From the NCBI RefSeq assembly GCF_003290025.1, contig NZ_QNHG01000002.1:1026566-1090565 (forward strand): 64,000 nt of DNA, in the 5' to 3' direction. This DNA comes from Pseudogemmobacter bohemicus (GTDB lineage: Bacteria; Pseudomonadota; Alphaproteobacteria; Rhodobacterales; Rhodobacteraceae). Below, one piece after another: positions 48,842 to 59,400 of this stretch (within the stretch, counting starts at the first letter, position 1; each line of letters opens with the position of its first letter). The position numbers and the translations under genes are program-made. The notes beneath the pieces were generated by a model. It saw only the letters and a list, made by a program, of their open reading frames with translations, had not been told where the DNA came from and did no database searches.

Positions 48842-48877
48842 GTCCGTGTCAGAGTCCGTGTTAGAGTCTGGGTCAGG
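48842..48877. repeat. Three tandem 12-bp repeats upstream of the RTX gene
   Basis: GTCCGTGTCAGA, GTCCGTGTTAGA and GTCTGGGTCAGG follow one another directly. Immediately before lies GACACGGTCCGTGTC, a palindrome. They lie in the 289-bp gap between the divergent GT2 and RTX genes and may contain operator sites for either. Confidence 0.55.
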
Positions 48878-49028
48878 GGGCCGGGCGCCGATGCGGCGCA
48901 AATCTCCATCACCGATACAGGTTTTCCTAAAACCCTTTACGAATGCCGCTATCCTGCCCGAATGCGGCAAGAAGCCTGAAAGCACGCCTCTGCCATGATC
49001 GCAGCCGGGGAATGACGGGTGTGGGTCC

Positions 49029-52000
49029 ATGTTCCGGGTTGATGTACTGGAAACTTTTACCGATGCGCCACTGAATATGGTGTCGGGCATCGGGGATATG
49101 CTGCTGACGACAATCGGCGAGCGGCTGATGCTGTATACGACGACGCGGGCCGGGGGCGGGATCCTTGGCTTCGAGATCGGCGCGGGAGGCATGCAGCTGA
49201 TCAGCCAGAGCGCGCTGGCGGCGCGCTCGCGGCTTTCGGCGCCGCCGACGCTGGATTTCTATCAGCTGGGATCGACCCGACATCTGATCTATTCAGGGAT
49301 CGAGGAAAGCACGCTGGTTTCATTCCGGCTGAATGCCGATGGCACGCTGCGCAATACATCGCGCCCGGATGGCGGGCCGACGGGGATCATCTCGGCCCAG
49401 GTGTTGATGAGCTTCGGCGACCAGACCTGGCTTTATGCCGCAACGGCCGATAGCGGGCTGGTTTCGGTCTATTCGGTCGCTCCGTCCAATGGGGCGATGG
49501 CGCTGACCGGCACGCTGCGGCTTGGGCCGGACCTGCCGGGGATCACCCTTTCGACCATGACCGGGTTCAGCATCGGCGCCGCGCAATTTGTGGCGGTGGC
49601 GTCGCTGCAGGGCGACCGGATCGACGTTTTGCGGCTGACGGCAACCGGGCAGCCTTTTGTGGCCAGCAGCATCGGCGCGGCCGAGGGGCTGGGCATCAAT
49701 GACCCCTCGGCGCTGCGCTATGTCGAAATCCACGGCGCATCCTATCTGGTAGTCGCCTCGGGCAGCAGTTCCTCGATCACCCTGCTGGCGCTTTCTGCCA
49801 GCGGCGCGATGACGGTTGCCGATCATCTGGTCGATACGCTGGATACCCGGTTTCAGGGTGTTCTGACGCTGGAAGTGATCACCATGAACGGGCGCGGCTT
49901 TGTGGTCGCTGGCGGCGGCGATGGCGGGTTGCAGGTGTTCGAGATCCTGCCCGGCGGGCGGTTTGTCACCGCCGCGACCATCCTGCAGCAGCCTGGAATG
50001 GTGCTGGACAATATCACCGCGCTCGCGCTGCAGCCCGGCACCGACGGGTTCTGGATCTATGTCGCAGGCGAGGGGACCGGCATCACCCGGCTTTTCGTCG
50101 CGACCGGAGTGCTGCCCGCCGCGATCAGCGGCAGCGATGGCGCCGATGCCCTGAGCGGCGGCAGCGGGCATGACCTGATCCAGGGCGGGGCGGGGAATGA
50201 TACGCTTTATGGCGGTGCAGGCGATGATATCCTGATGGATGGCACCGGCAGCGACCGGCTTTACGGTGGCGCCGGGGCGGATCTTTTCGTGCTCTCGTCG
50301 GATGGGGTGGTGGATTACATCCATGACTACCAGCCGGGCATTGACCGCATCGACCTCAGCGCCTGGGGGCGGTTCTACAGCCTTGGCGATCTGACGATCA
50401 TCCCTACCGCAAATGGGGCGATCATCCGCTATGCCACCGAAGAGCTGGTGGTCTATTCCGCCAATGGCCTGCCTCTGAATGCCTCCGGCTTTGCCTCGGC
50501 CGGGATTTTCGATCTCTGGCATGCCGATTACAGTCTCTGGCGTCCGGGCAGCTCGATCCCCGGCACGCTGCGCGCCGATTACCTGCTGGGGACGGCAGGG
50601 GATGATGTCTTTCTGGCCAGCGAGGGCCAGGACACGCTGCTGGGCGGTGATGGTTTTGACCGGGTTGATTTCTCGGCGATTTCCGGCGCCGTCAGGGTCG
50701 ATCTGTTGCTGCAACGCGGGATCGGCGGTGCGGTCACCGGCCAGTTCTACGGCACGATCGAGGCCCTTACCGGCACCGTCAATGGCGACTACCTCGCCGG
50801 CTCGAACGTCGCCAATATGCTGGAGGGTGGCGCCGGCAATGACACGCTGCTGGGGCGGGGTGGCGATGACACGCTTTACGGCGGCGATGGCGACGACCTG
50901 CTCAGCGGTGGTGCCGGGGCGGATAGTTTTATCGGCGGTCCGGGGTTTGACACGGTTTATTACTGGGATCTGACCAGCGGGTTGCGCATCGACCTCGCCA
51001 ATCCGATGAACAGCACCGGCGAGGCGCGCGGCGATACCTATGAAGAGATCGAGCTGATCGCGGGCACCCTGGGCCATGACCTGATCCTGGGCGATGGCGG
51101 CAATAACGCGCTTGGCGGCATGGCCGGCAATGATACGCTGATGGGCCGCGAAGGCGATGATACGCTGAATGGCGGCGATGGCGATGACATGCTGAATGGC
51201 GGGCCGGGGGCGGATTACCTGATCGGCGGCGCCGGTATCGATCTGGTCTATTACTGGGATTCCCCCATCGGGCTGACCATCGACATGCTGCTGCCGCAGG
51301 CCGGCACCGGCGATGCCGCCGGAGACCGGTTCAACGGGGTCGAGGCGGTGGCCGGCACCCTGTTCTCCGACCAGATCTCGGGCGATAATTTCGGCAATTC
51401 GATCTCGGGCATGGCCGGCAATGACACGCTGTTCGGGCGCGGCGGCAATGACACGCTGAACGGCGGCGATGGCGATGACATGCTGCATGGCGGGCCCGGC
51501 GCCGACAGTTTCATCGGCGGCGCCGGCTATGATCTGGTGTTTTACTGGGACTCCCCCGTCGGGCTCAGCATCGACATGGTGCTGTGGATGCTGAGCACCG
51601 GTGACGCGGCCGGTGATATCTTTACCGGCATCGAGGGCCTTGCCGGCACGCTGTTCGACGACCGGATCACCGGCAATATGCAGGCCAATTCCCTGATGGG
51701 TCTTGGCGGCAATGACACGCTGATCGGGCGCAGCGGCAATGACACGCTGAATGGCGGCGATGGCAATGATACGCTGAGTGGTGGTCTGGGGGCCGATCTG
51801 CTGGTCGGCGGCGATGGTATCGACCTCGCCGTCTACTGGAACTCGGCCACGGCGGTGAATGTCGATATGATGAGCCCCGGCGCCAGCACCGGCGAGGCGG
51901 CGGGCGATGTCTTCCAGGGCGTCGAGAACCTTGCCGGCAGCCTGTTTTCAGACCGGCTCTGGGGTGACAATCTGAACAACAATATCAATGGCATGTCCGG

Positions 52001-52346
52001 GAATGACACGATTTATGGCCGGGATGGTGATGACACGCTGCTGGGCGGGGACGGCAATGATTTTCTCTATGGTGGCGCCGGCAATGACATTCTTTACGGC
52101 GGTGCCGGGATCGACACCTTCGTCTTCGATGCCGGGCGCGATCTCATCATGGATTTCACTTATGGAGAGGACAGGTTGCAGATCCAGTCCCAGATCGGCG
52201 GCACCACCCTGACCGCCACCAGCCTGCGTGCCGCCATGCAGGCCGAGGCCAATGCGGTCAGGATCAGTTTTGCTGGTGGTCATCAGCTGATCGTTTTCGG
52301 CATCACCGATCCCGACCTGCTGATGCAATCGGTGCAGCTGATCTGA
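49029..52346 (+). CDS. RTX-type calcium-binding repeat protein with propeller-like N-terminus
   Basis: 1105 aa, without an N-terminal signal peptide as expected for type I secretion. Residues about 1-365 are beta-rich with repeated xGxxxLYxAT / FVAVASxxGD-type strands, suggesting a beta-propeller. From about 370 on, hemolysin-type GGxGxDxxx nonapeptides occur ([17 protein letters not shown]). Residues from about 555 to 1065 contain a higher-order repeat: five units spaced exactly 291 bp (97 residues), anchored on the Asn codons at 50838, 51129, 51420, 51711 and 52002. Each joins a block of nonapeptides to a GLxIDMxxPxxxTGDAAGDxF segment. The C-terminus ([12 protein letters not shown]) is the probable secretion signal. 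No type I exporter genes are in the window. Confidence 0.93.
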   Translation: MFRVDVLETFTDAPLNMVSGIGDMLLTTIGERLMLYTTTRAGGGILGFEIGAGGMQLISQSALAARSRLSAPPTLDFYQLGSTRHLIYSGIEESTLVSFRLNADGTLRNTSRPDGGPTGIISAQVLMSFGDQTWLYAATADSGLVSVYSVAPSNGAMALTGTLRLGPDLPGITLSTMTGFSIGAAQFVAVASLQGDRIDVLRLTATGQPFVASSIGAAEGLGINDPSALRYVEIHGASYLVVASGSSSSITLLALSASGAMTVADHLVDTLDTRFQGVLTLEVITMNGRGFVVAGGGDGGLQVFEILPGGRFVTAATILQQPGMVLDNITALALQPGTDGFWIYVAGEGTGITRLFVATGVLPAAISGSDGADALSGGSGHDLIQGGAGNDTLYGGAGDDILMDGTGSDRLYGGAGADLFVLSSDGVVDYIHDYQPGIDRIDLSAWGRFYSLGDLTIIPTANGAIIRYATEELVVYSANGLPLNASGFASAGIFDLWHADYSLWRPGSSIPGTLRADYLLGTAGDDVFLASEGQDTLLGGDGFDRVDFSAISGAVRVDLLLQRGIGGAVTGQFYGTIEALTGTVNGDYLAGSNVANMLEGGAGNDTLLGRGGDDTLYGGDGDDLLSGGAGADSFIGGPGFDTVYYWDLTSGLRIDLANPMNSTGEARGDTYEEIELIAGTLGHDLILGDGGNNALGGMAGNDTLMGREGDDTLNGGDGDDMLNGGPGADYLIGGAGIDLVYYWDSPIGLTIDMLLPQAGTGDAAGDRFNGVEAVAGTLFSDQISGDNFGNSISGMAGNDTLFGRGGNDTLNGGDGDDMLHGGPGADSFIGGAGYDLVFYWDSPVGLSIDMVLWMLSTGDAAGDIFTGIEGLAGTLFDDRITGNMQANSLMGLGGNDTLIGRSGNDTLNGGDGNDTLSGGLGADLLVGGDGIDLAVYWNSATAVNVDMMSPGASTGEAAGDVFQGVENLAGSLFSDRLWGDNLNNNINGMSGNDTIYGRDGDDTLLGGDGNDFLYGGAGNDILYGGAGIDTFVFDAGRDLIMDFTYGEDRLQIQSQIGGTTLTATSLRAAMQAEANAVRISFAGGHQLIVFGITDPDLLMQSVQLI

Positions 52347-52354
52347 GCCCCAGC

Positions 52355-52381
52355 CCCGGAAGATCAGACCCGGAAGATCAG
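52355..52381. repeat. 13-bp direct repeat between the RTX and kpsT ends
   Basis: CCCGGAAGATCAG occurs at 52355-52367 and again at 52369-52381, overlapping the kpsT stop codon. The genes converge here with a 31-bp gap. I see no terminator stem. Confidence 0.6.
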
Positions 52382-53037
52382 CCCGCGCCCATATTCTGGT
52401 TATGGGTGGCAATCGCCTCTTCGATATCCTCGAAATAGCTCAGCACCCCGTCTTCCAGCACGATGGCGGCGTTGCAAAGCTGGCGGATCACCGCGACCGA
52501 GTGATTGACCACGATCGAGCCGGAATTGCGCATCCGTTCGAGGAAAAGATCATTGGATTTCTTGCGGAACGAGGCATCCCCCACCGCTGTGACCTCATCC
52601 ACCAGATAGGTATCGAAAGCGATCCCCATCGAGACACCAAAGGCCAGCCGCGCCACCATCCCCGAGGAATAGGTGCGGATCGGCAGGTTGAAATGCTTGC
52701 CCAACTCGGCGAAATCGGCGGTGAAGGCCACCAGCTCGTCGCTGTCCACCCCGTAAAGCCGCGCCACATAGCGGGTATTCTGCGCGCCCGACAGATCGGG
52801 GTGGAAACTGCCGGCAAACCCCACCGGCCAGGACACCGATCCGGTGATGCGGATCTCTCCCGAGGTCGGGGACTGTGTGCCGGCGATCATCTTCAGCAGC
52901 GTTGATTTCCCGGCCCCGTTCCGGCCCAGCAGCGCAACCGAAGTGCGCGACGGGATCGTCAGGCTGACATTATTCGCCACCGTCTTGCTCACCCCTTCCA
53001 GGGTGAATGTCTTGGTCAGGTTGATGAACTGGATCAT
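52378..53037 (-). CDS. kpsT: Capsular-polysaccharide ABC exporter ATPase (KpsT-like)
   Basis: 219 aa. The Walker A motif is LLGRNGAGKSTLLK (about 36-49), the signature is RTYSSGMVARLAFG (about 131-144), and Walker B is YLVDEVTAVGD (about 153-163). The lack of a C-terminal sugar-binding extension and the length near 220 match KpsT of group 2 capsules, which powers export across the inner membrane. kpsE lies 21 bp upstream on the same strand and the permease gene diverges from it. In an alternative reading it could also serve the orphan permease at 5316. Confidence 0.93.
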   Translation of the reverse strand: MIQFINLTKTFTLEGVSKTVANNVSLTIPSRTSVALLGRNGAGKSTLLKMIAGTQSPTSGEIRITGSVSWPVGFAGSFHPDLSGAQNTRYVARLYGVDSDELVAFTADFAELGKHFNLPIRTYSSGMVARLAFGVSMGIAFDTYLVDEVTAVGDASFRKKSNDLFLERMRNSGSIVVNHSVAVIRQLCNAAIVLEDGVLSYFEDIEEAIATHNQNMGAG

Positions 53038-53058
53038 CGCTTGCCCGCCCGGCCGGCC

Positions 53059-55350
53059 CTACCTTCGGTCACGCAGCGAGTAGAATACCAGCACCAGCAC
53101 ACCCCAGAGCATGATCAGGAAGACCGCCACCGTCGCCAGTTTCTTTTCCCGCTCGGGGAAGCGCGAGGTCTCGGCCCGGGTCGGCAGCACATGCGCCGCC
53201 AGATAGCGGGTTTGCCGGGTTGCCTGAGCGCGGGCGGCCTCATAGGCGGCGCGGGCGGCGGTATGGCTGGCTTCGGCGAATTCGCGGTCCACCGTCAGCC
53301 GCTCATATTCCGCCACCACATCGGCCATGCTTTGCTCGTCGCCGCCCAGCGTGCCGATCTTCGAGCGTTCGGCCGCGATCCGGTCGCGGATCACCGTGAT
53401 GCGGCGGTCAAGCACCTTGACGCGGGGGTCATCCGGCGGCGCGGTGCCGGCCAGCAGGTCGTAGTCAATCAGCGACTGGGCCAGTTCCTGCTCCAGCGCG
53501 CTGAGAATGGTCGACTGGCTTTGCAGATCCAGCGTCGGGTCGACGATCTGGTATTTGTTGCGGAAAGCGGTCAGATCCTGGCGCGCAATGATCAGCTTTT
53601 CGCGCGTCTCCTCCATCTCCTTGCGGGAAAAGGCGACGGCATCCTCATTGGCGATTTCGTTCAGCTTGTTGATCATCACCCCGGATTTTTCATAAATCGC
53701 CTGGGCAATGCGCTGCGCGTCATCGGGGTCGAAGGCCAGAACCCTGACCTCCATCAGCCGGGTCGAGCTGTCGTAATAGACGCTGACCATGTCCTTCCAG
53801 TATTCGATAAGGTCCTCAATGCTGCCGGTGGTATCATAGGTATACCAGGGATCGCCCGAGGGTTTCGACCAGATGGAGGCGAGGTCAAGCTCGCCCTGGA
53901 TCTCGGACACGACCTGCTGGCTGAAGATGTAATTATAGATGATGTCGGTGTCGGGGGTCGATCCGGTGCTGGTAAAGCTGGAGATCCCGGCCAGCAGGCC
54001 CAGCGTCGAGGCGCCGTCCTCGCGGTGGACGGAAAAGCCCAGCATCGAGGAATACTGGTCAGCGGCGCGGGCCCAGAGATACCAGGCGGCGACCAGGACC
54101 GGCAGCAGCACCAGAATGAAAAATGAGCCGATCAGCGCGATATGGCGTCGGCGCAACCGGCTGCGCGATGCGGTCGGAAGCGCATTGATCACCGGCCCGG
54201 CGGGACGGATCGGCTGCGCAGGAGCGACCATCGGCGCCCTGGGCGGCAGGACCGCCGGAGCAGGAGCCACCCGGGCCGGCACCACCGCTCCCGCAGCGGC
54301 AGCGGCGGGCGCCGAGGGCAGCGGCCTGACCACGGCAAGCTGGGGCTGGCCCGCTGCGGGCCTGGCTGGTGGTGCGGCAGCAGGGGCAGGGGCTGCCGCT
54401 GGGGCGCTGGCCGCAGCCGCCGTATTTGCGGGCCTGGCCGCACCCATTGCGGCGGGTTGCGCAGCGGCCGGCGCAGCCGGGCGAGGCGGGGCTGCCGGAG
54501 GCGCTGCCGCCGCAGGAGCTGCCGGGGCAGGGGCCGCCGCAGGAGCCGCATTGGGCTGTGCCGGTGCCACTGCGGCCGCCGGTGCAGCGGGGCGCGGGGG
54601 CGAGGCGGGGGCTGCCGCCTGGGGCGGAACCGCTGCCGGGCGTGGCGCAGCGGCTGCAACCGGTGCTGCAACCGGTGCTGCAACCGGTGCTGCGGCTGGT
54701 GCAGGCGCGGCAGGTGCGGGGGCCGGTGCGGCAACTGCTGGCGCTGGTGCAGCGGGTCTTGCCGGGGGAACCGGCGCGGCTGCTCCGGGATTATGGGCGG
54801 CGGGTGGAACCGCCGGTGCCGCAGGGGCAGGTGCGGGCGGCGCTGTAGCGGGGGTGGTATTGGCCGGCGCCGCTGCCATCGCGGCTGGCGGGGGAACGGC
54901 TGCCGGAGGCCTGGCTGCTGCCGGAGGGCTTGCCTGAGGTGCTTGCGGCGCGGCCGCCGGTGGTGGTGGTGGTGGTGCGGCCTGCGGTGCAGCTGGCGTG
55001 GCTGCGGGGCCTGCCACCGGTCTGATTTGCGGCGCTGGCACAGCGTTCGTCTGAGGTGCCCTTACCGGCGGCGCGGCGCCGGGATGTATCGAAGGCGCTG
55101 CAACCGGAGGGGCTGCCACGCGCGGGGCAGGTATCGCGGGCGGGGCAGGGACCGGATTTGCACCAGGCGCCGCAGGGGGCACCGCCGCAACCGAAGCCGT
55201 TGCCGCAGGGGGCTGACCCGTCGCGGCGGCTGGCAGAGCGTTTGCGGGATTATTTGCCGAAGCGGTCGCGGCGCCATTGGCTGCCGGTGTCGAACTTGCC
55301 GCCGCTGCGGGTGCGGGAGCGGCGGGAGCCGGTCTGTCGGATGGAGTCAA
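53059..55350 (-). CDS. kpsE: KpsE-like polysaccharide export protein with ~395-aa Ala/Pro N-terminal extension
   Basis: 763 aa. The last ~365 residues are a KpsE/BexC-type inner-membrane protein: a membrane segment (IALIGSFFILVLLPVLVAAW, about 402-421), a periplasmic coiled-coil region (about 560-690; SRKEMEETREKLIIARQDL) and a second membrane segment near the C-terminus (VAVFLIMLWGVLVLVFYSL). KpsE normally starts just before the first segment and has about 350-380 residues. Here ~395 residues of almost pure Ala/Pro precede it, predicted cytoplasmic. The only in-frame start after a stop at 55417 is TTG at 55350, with AGGGT 4 nt upstream. The extension is coded by G/C-rich near-repeats, so expansion by slippage is plausible. 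Confidence 0.9.
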   Translation of the reverse strand: MTPSDRPAPAAPAPAAAASSTPAANGAATASANNPANALPAAATGQPPAATASVAAVPPAAPGANPVPAPPAIPAPRVAAPPVAAPSIHPGAAPPVRAPQTNAVPAPQIRPVAGPAATPAAPQAAPPPPPPAAAPQAPQASPPAAARPPAAVPPPAAMAAAPANTTPATAPPAPAPAAPAVPPAAHNPGAAAPVPPARPAAPAPAVAAPAPAPAAPAPAAAPVAAPVAAPVAAAAPRPAAVPPQAAAPASPPRPAAPAAAVAPAQPNAAPAAAPAPAAPAAAAPPAAPPRPAAPAAAQPAAMGAARPANTAAAASAPAAAPAPAAAPPARPAAGQPQLAVVRPLPSAPAAAAAGAVVPARVAPAPAVLPPRAPMVAPAQPIRPAGPVINALPTASRSRLRRRHIALIGSFFILVLLPVLVAAWYLWARAADQYSSMLGFSVHREDGASTLGLLAGISSFTSTGSTPDTDIIYNYIFSQQVVSEIQGELDLASIWSKPSGDPWYTYDTTGSIEDLIEYWKDMVSVYYDSSTRLMEVRVLAFDPDDAQRIAQAIYEKSGVMINKLNEIANEDAVAFSRKEMEETREKLIIARQDLTAFRNKYQIVDPTLDLQSQSTILSALEQELAQSLIDYDLLAGTAPPDDPRVKVLDRRITVIRDRIAAERSKIGTLGGDEQSMADVVAEYERLTVDREFAEASHTAARAAYEAARAQATRQTRYLAAHVLPTRAETSRFPEREKKLATVAVFLIMLWGVLVLVFYSLRDRR

Positions 55351-55621
55351 TTTACCCTGACCTGCGCCTGAGTTTGCGGGTGCCTGTCGTGCGACTATAG
55401 CCAGGTCGCGGATGGATTACCAGAATATGTGCCCAGGCTCTGCCGCGAATGCGCTTGCCGCCGCCGCTGGCCCGGTGCTATTTTCCGGGAAGACGGCTGC
55501 GCCCCGGCCCGGGCTCTGCCCTTTCTCCGCCGGCAGAACCCTTCAGCAGGACAGGCTGGGCACCCTGAGGCCACCTTGGGGCTACCCTGCGGCCAGCCTG
55601 CCCGAGACGAGACCAATCCGA

Positions 55622-56443
55622 ATGACGGTGCGCTTTTCCCAGCCCCAGAAACCTGCCTCCCCCACCACAAAGCCGCGCAGCTTTGCCAGTTTCCGCGCCA
55701 TTGCCGCGCTGATGCTGCGGGAAATGTCGACCACCTATGGCCGCACGCCCGGCGGCTATATCTGGGCGATTCTGGAACCCGTGGCCGGGATCGCGATCCT
55801 GACCTTCACATTCTCGTTCCTGTTCCACAGCCCCGCCATCGGCACCAGTTTCGAGCTTTTCTACGCCACCGGCCTCTTGCCCTTCCTGATGGCGACCACG
55901 CTGACGAACAAGATCGGCAATTCGCTTTTGTTCTCGAAGCCACTGCTGGCCTATCCGGCGGTGACCTTCGTGGATGCCATTGTCGCGCGGTTTCTGGTGA
56001 ATTTCGCGACCGAGCTGCTGGTTTTCTACATCGTTATGACCGGGATCATCGTGTTTTACGACACCCGCGCCATGCTCGATATTGCCAAAGTGGCCGAGGC
56101 GATTGCGCTGGCGGCGCTGTTTGGCCTGTCGCTTGGCACGCTGAACGCTTTTCTCTTCATGCGCTTCCACCTCTGGCATGTGGCCTGGGCGCTGATTTCG
56201 CGGCCTTTGTTTATGATCTCGGGCGTGTTCTTCATCTTCAATTCGCTGCCGCCGATGTTGCGCGACTATCTCTGGTTCAACCCCTATATCCATATCGTCG
56301 GCATCATGCGCAGCGGGTTCTACCCGACCTATGACGCGACCTATGCCTCGCCGCTTTATGTCGTGCTGGTCTCGCTGGCGCTTGGGGTCAGCGGGCTGCT
56401 TTTGCTGCGCAAGGATGTGAAACGGCTGTTGTTCGAGCGCTGA
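55622..56443 (+). CDS. kpsM: Capsular-polysaccharide ABC exporter permease (KpsM-like)
   Basis: 273 aa from the ATG at 55622 (GACCAATCCGA upstream; an earlier frame start at 55412 is unlike the family). ABC-2 permease features are SFRAIAALMLREMSTTYGRT at the N-terminus, GYIWAILEPVAGIAILTFTF and a C-terminal NPYIHIVGIMRSGFYPTYDA (partly quoted). These are typical of KpsM/BexB. About six membrane segments are visible. It is divergent from kpsE, with a 271-bp gap for both promoters, and converges on the giant glycosyltransferase gene. With KpsT and KpsE it completes the inner-membrane exporter; outer-membrane KpsD/Wza and KpsC/S genes are not in the window. Confidence 0.92.
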   Translation: MTVRFSQPQKPASPTTKPRSFASFRAIAALMLREMSTTYGRTPGGYIWAILEPVAGIAILTFTFSFLFHSPAIGTSFELFYATGLLPFLMATTLTNKIGNSLLFSKPLLAYPAVTFVDAIVARFLVNFATELLVFYIVMTGIIVFYDTRAMLDIAKVAEAIALAALFGLSLGTLNAFLFMRFHLWHVAWALISRPLFMISGVFFIFNSLPPMLRDYLWFNPYIHIVGIMRSGFYPTYDATYASPLYVVLVSLALGVSGLLLLRKDVKRLLFER

Positions 56444-56476
56444 GCCGGGGCACTGCTGCACCCCGGCCCCGCTCAG
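56440..56476. terminator. Possible shared terminator hairpin between kpsM and the giant glycosyltransferase
   Basis: CTGAGC (56440-56445) pairs with GCTCAG (56471-56476), and CCGGGG (56445-56450) with CCCCGG (56461-56466). The stem covers both stop codons of the converging genes. There is no T-run, so function is tentative. Confidence 0.4.
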
Positions 56477-59400
56477 CCCAGAACTGCCAGGGTCAGACCC
56501 GGGAAGCCCGTCAGGCTGGCATCCGCCTGCCAGCGCGGCCGGAGGCTAAGACCGGCAAGCAGCCCGGCATGGCGGATATGGGCCGGCGCGCGGGCGCCCG
56601 CCTCGTCGACCGGCAGACCCGAGAGGCTGTGATGCAACTGCCAGACCTGGTTGCGGATCGCCAGCACCGGCGGCAGGAAGAGGATCACTGCGCCGGCCTC
56701 CAGCGCGCCCTGGGCTTTCGCCCGGGTCAGGGCCTCGGCGGTGCCGTGATCGTCGAAAGCGTCCACAAGCAGGCAGGACACACCGGCGAAAAGCTTCGGC
56801 GCATGGCCCTCATGCTGGCCAAGCTGGATCATGCGCGGGCCGGGGCCCGGCTGTGCAGTCAGGCTGGTGCCATGCGGCAGCCACAGAAGGCAGTCTGCGA
56901 CCGTCCCCGCTGCGCCCGAGGCCTGCAGCGCGGCCCGGGCCAGCCCGGCCGGATCGCGCAGCGAGGCCGGCGTGCCGGCGGGCATGTGATGGGCGGGCAC
57001 GCCGTCCCGGGCATCGGCGCTGGCCGGCAAAAGCGGCAGCTGCGCCAGTTCGGCGGCGTCGAGGATCTCGGCCACGATGCGGTAGCCTGCCGCCCGCGAG
57101 GTGGTTTTCGCGACAAAGCGAAGCCCGTTCAGCGCCAGCCGCTGCCAGAGCGCCGCATCGGTGTAAAGCCGCTGCACCGCTGCGGCCATTTCCTCGGGGC
57201 TGTCGGCGATCAGCACATTCTCGCCATCGGTCAGCGCCATGCCCTCGGCGCCGACCGAAGTAGTCACCACCGGCAGGCCATGCGCCATTGCCGTAACGAT
57301 CTTGCCTTTCAGCCCCGCGCCATAGCGCAAAGGCACCAGCATCACCCGCGCCGCGCCCAGCACCGGGTCGAGATCCTCGACAAAGCCCTCGATCTTCAGA
57401 TTGTCCGAGGCCAGCGCCTTCATCTCGTCGGTCGGGTTGGAGCCGATGGCGCGGAATTTCACCCCCGCCATCTTCGCCCCCATCAGGGGCGCGACATCCT
57501 TCGCGTAATGCAGCACGGCGTCGACATTGGGGTAATGGCGGTAGCCGCCGAGGAAGACGATATCCTGCCGTTTCGCGAATGGCTTGCCAGCGCCCCTTGG
57601 CTCGTAAACCCAGGGGAAGACCACGACCTTCGCCGCAGGGATCAGCCCGGCCAGCAGTTCTTTCTCGAAATGCGAATGGACGATATTCACATCCGCCGCC
57701 TCGATGATCGACAATTCCACCCGTTTGGTGCTTTCCGGGGAAAGCCTGCTCTCGGCTACATTCGGGTTGTCGACATGTTTCGCGCGTTCCTCGCGCAGGA
57801 AATGCAGGTCGGAATTGTGGAAGATCACCCTGGCCGAAGGGGCCAGCCGTTGCACCGTCGCCAGATTGTCGCTGGCCGTGTTCACCCGGAACAGCACCAC
57901 CGCATCATAGGTGTCGCCGGTCTGGGTCAGGTGATCCTCGACCGATTTCGCATAGGGATACAGTACGGATTCAATGCCATGCGCGCCCAGAAGTTCCGAA
58001 TAATCCGGGATGAAGGTGAAGTTGGAACAGGGGATGAAGCTGATCTTATAGCCCAGATCGCGCAGGCCGAGCATCAGTTCAAGCGCGGTGATGGAACCCG
58101 CATCCTTGTCGGTTTCCGGGGTGATCTGGTCGATCACCAGCACGCGACCGATGCGGCCCCGGTCGGCGGCGCGGTCGGGATCGACGCCGTTCGGCCCCTG
58201 ATGCGGCAGCACATGCGACCAGCGGTGTTTCAGCTTTTCAGCATTGATGACCTGGTAGGCCTTGACACCTTTCGTGGTGTCGGTCCCCGAGGTCACGCCC
58301 TCATAATGCACCACGCGCGACAGCGGCTGATACATGACGCTCAGCCCCATCGCCCGCAGACGGAAGGCCATATCGCTGTCTTCGCCATAAGCCGGGGTGA
58401 ATTCCGGATCAAAGCCGCCGATCGCATGCGCCAGTGCGCGCGGCAGCAGGATCGCGGCGCCCGAACAGTAATCCGCCTGGCGGGCATATTGGAATTTCGG
58501 CGCCTCGGGGTCTTGCAGCCGGCCCCAGTTCCAGCCGGAGAAATCATCCCAGATGATGCCGCCCGCCTCTTGCAGCCGCCCGTCCGGATAGATCAGCTGC
58601 GAGCCCACCATGCCGGTGCCGGGATGCATCTCGAACGTATCGACCAGCGCCGAAAGCCAGCGCGGCGTCACTTCGGTGTCGTTGTTCAGATAGCAGATAT
58701 AGGTTTTCGTGGCCTTTGTCAGACCGGCATTGCAGGATCCGATGAAACCGCGGTTTTCCGGGTTGCGGATATAGGTGATGTTGTCCCTCGCCGAGAGCAT
58801 GATCTCGGTCATATCGGACGAGCAGTCATCGACCACGATCACCTCATAGTCGATATCCTGGGTGTTCAGCCGGATCGAATCGAGGCAGCGCAGGGTATAT
58901 TCGATCTGGTTATAGACCGGGATGATCACCGAGACCGAGCGTTTCGGCAGATCCACCGGCGCGCCGGTCGAGGCCCGCGCCAGCGCCAGCGTGCGCGGCG
59001 AGATCTGGCGCAGCAAGAGCTGCGTCTGCGTCGTCAGCGCCGGCGATTTCGGCGGCACCAGCTGCAATTGCTGGCCGTAGCGGTTGATGATCGACAACCG
59101 CAGCCGGTTTTTCATCTTCTTCGGCAAGGGCAGCGCGCGGAACAGCGGGAAGGCCACCCGTTTGAACCGCCGCACCAGCCGGCTTTTCAGCCGCGCATTG
59201 TGCAAAGCGCCCTGATATTCGCGGTGCAGCCCGGCGATCTCTCGGTTCAGCCGGTCGATCTCGGCGCCACCTGCGGCGCGGTCCTCGCCGATCAGCTGGT
59301 TGAGCCGGGCCTCTTCGGCCGAGAAAGCCTCGCGGTCGAGGCGGCGCTGCATCTCGGTCTCGTCAAGCAGGGCGCTGCGTTCCGACAGCGCCGCCTGGTC

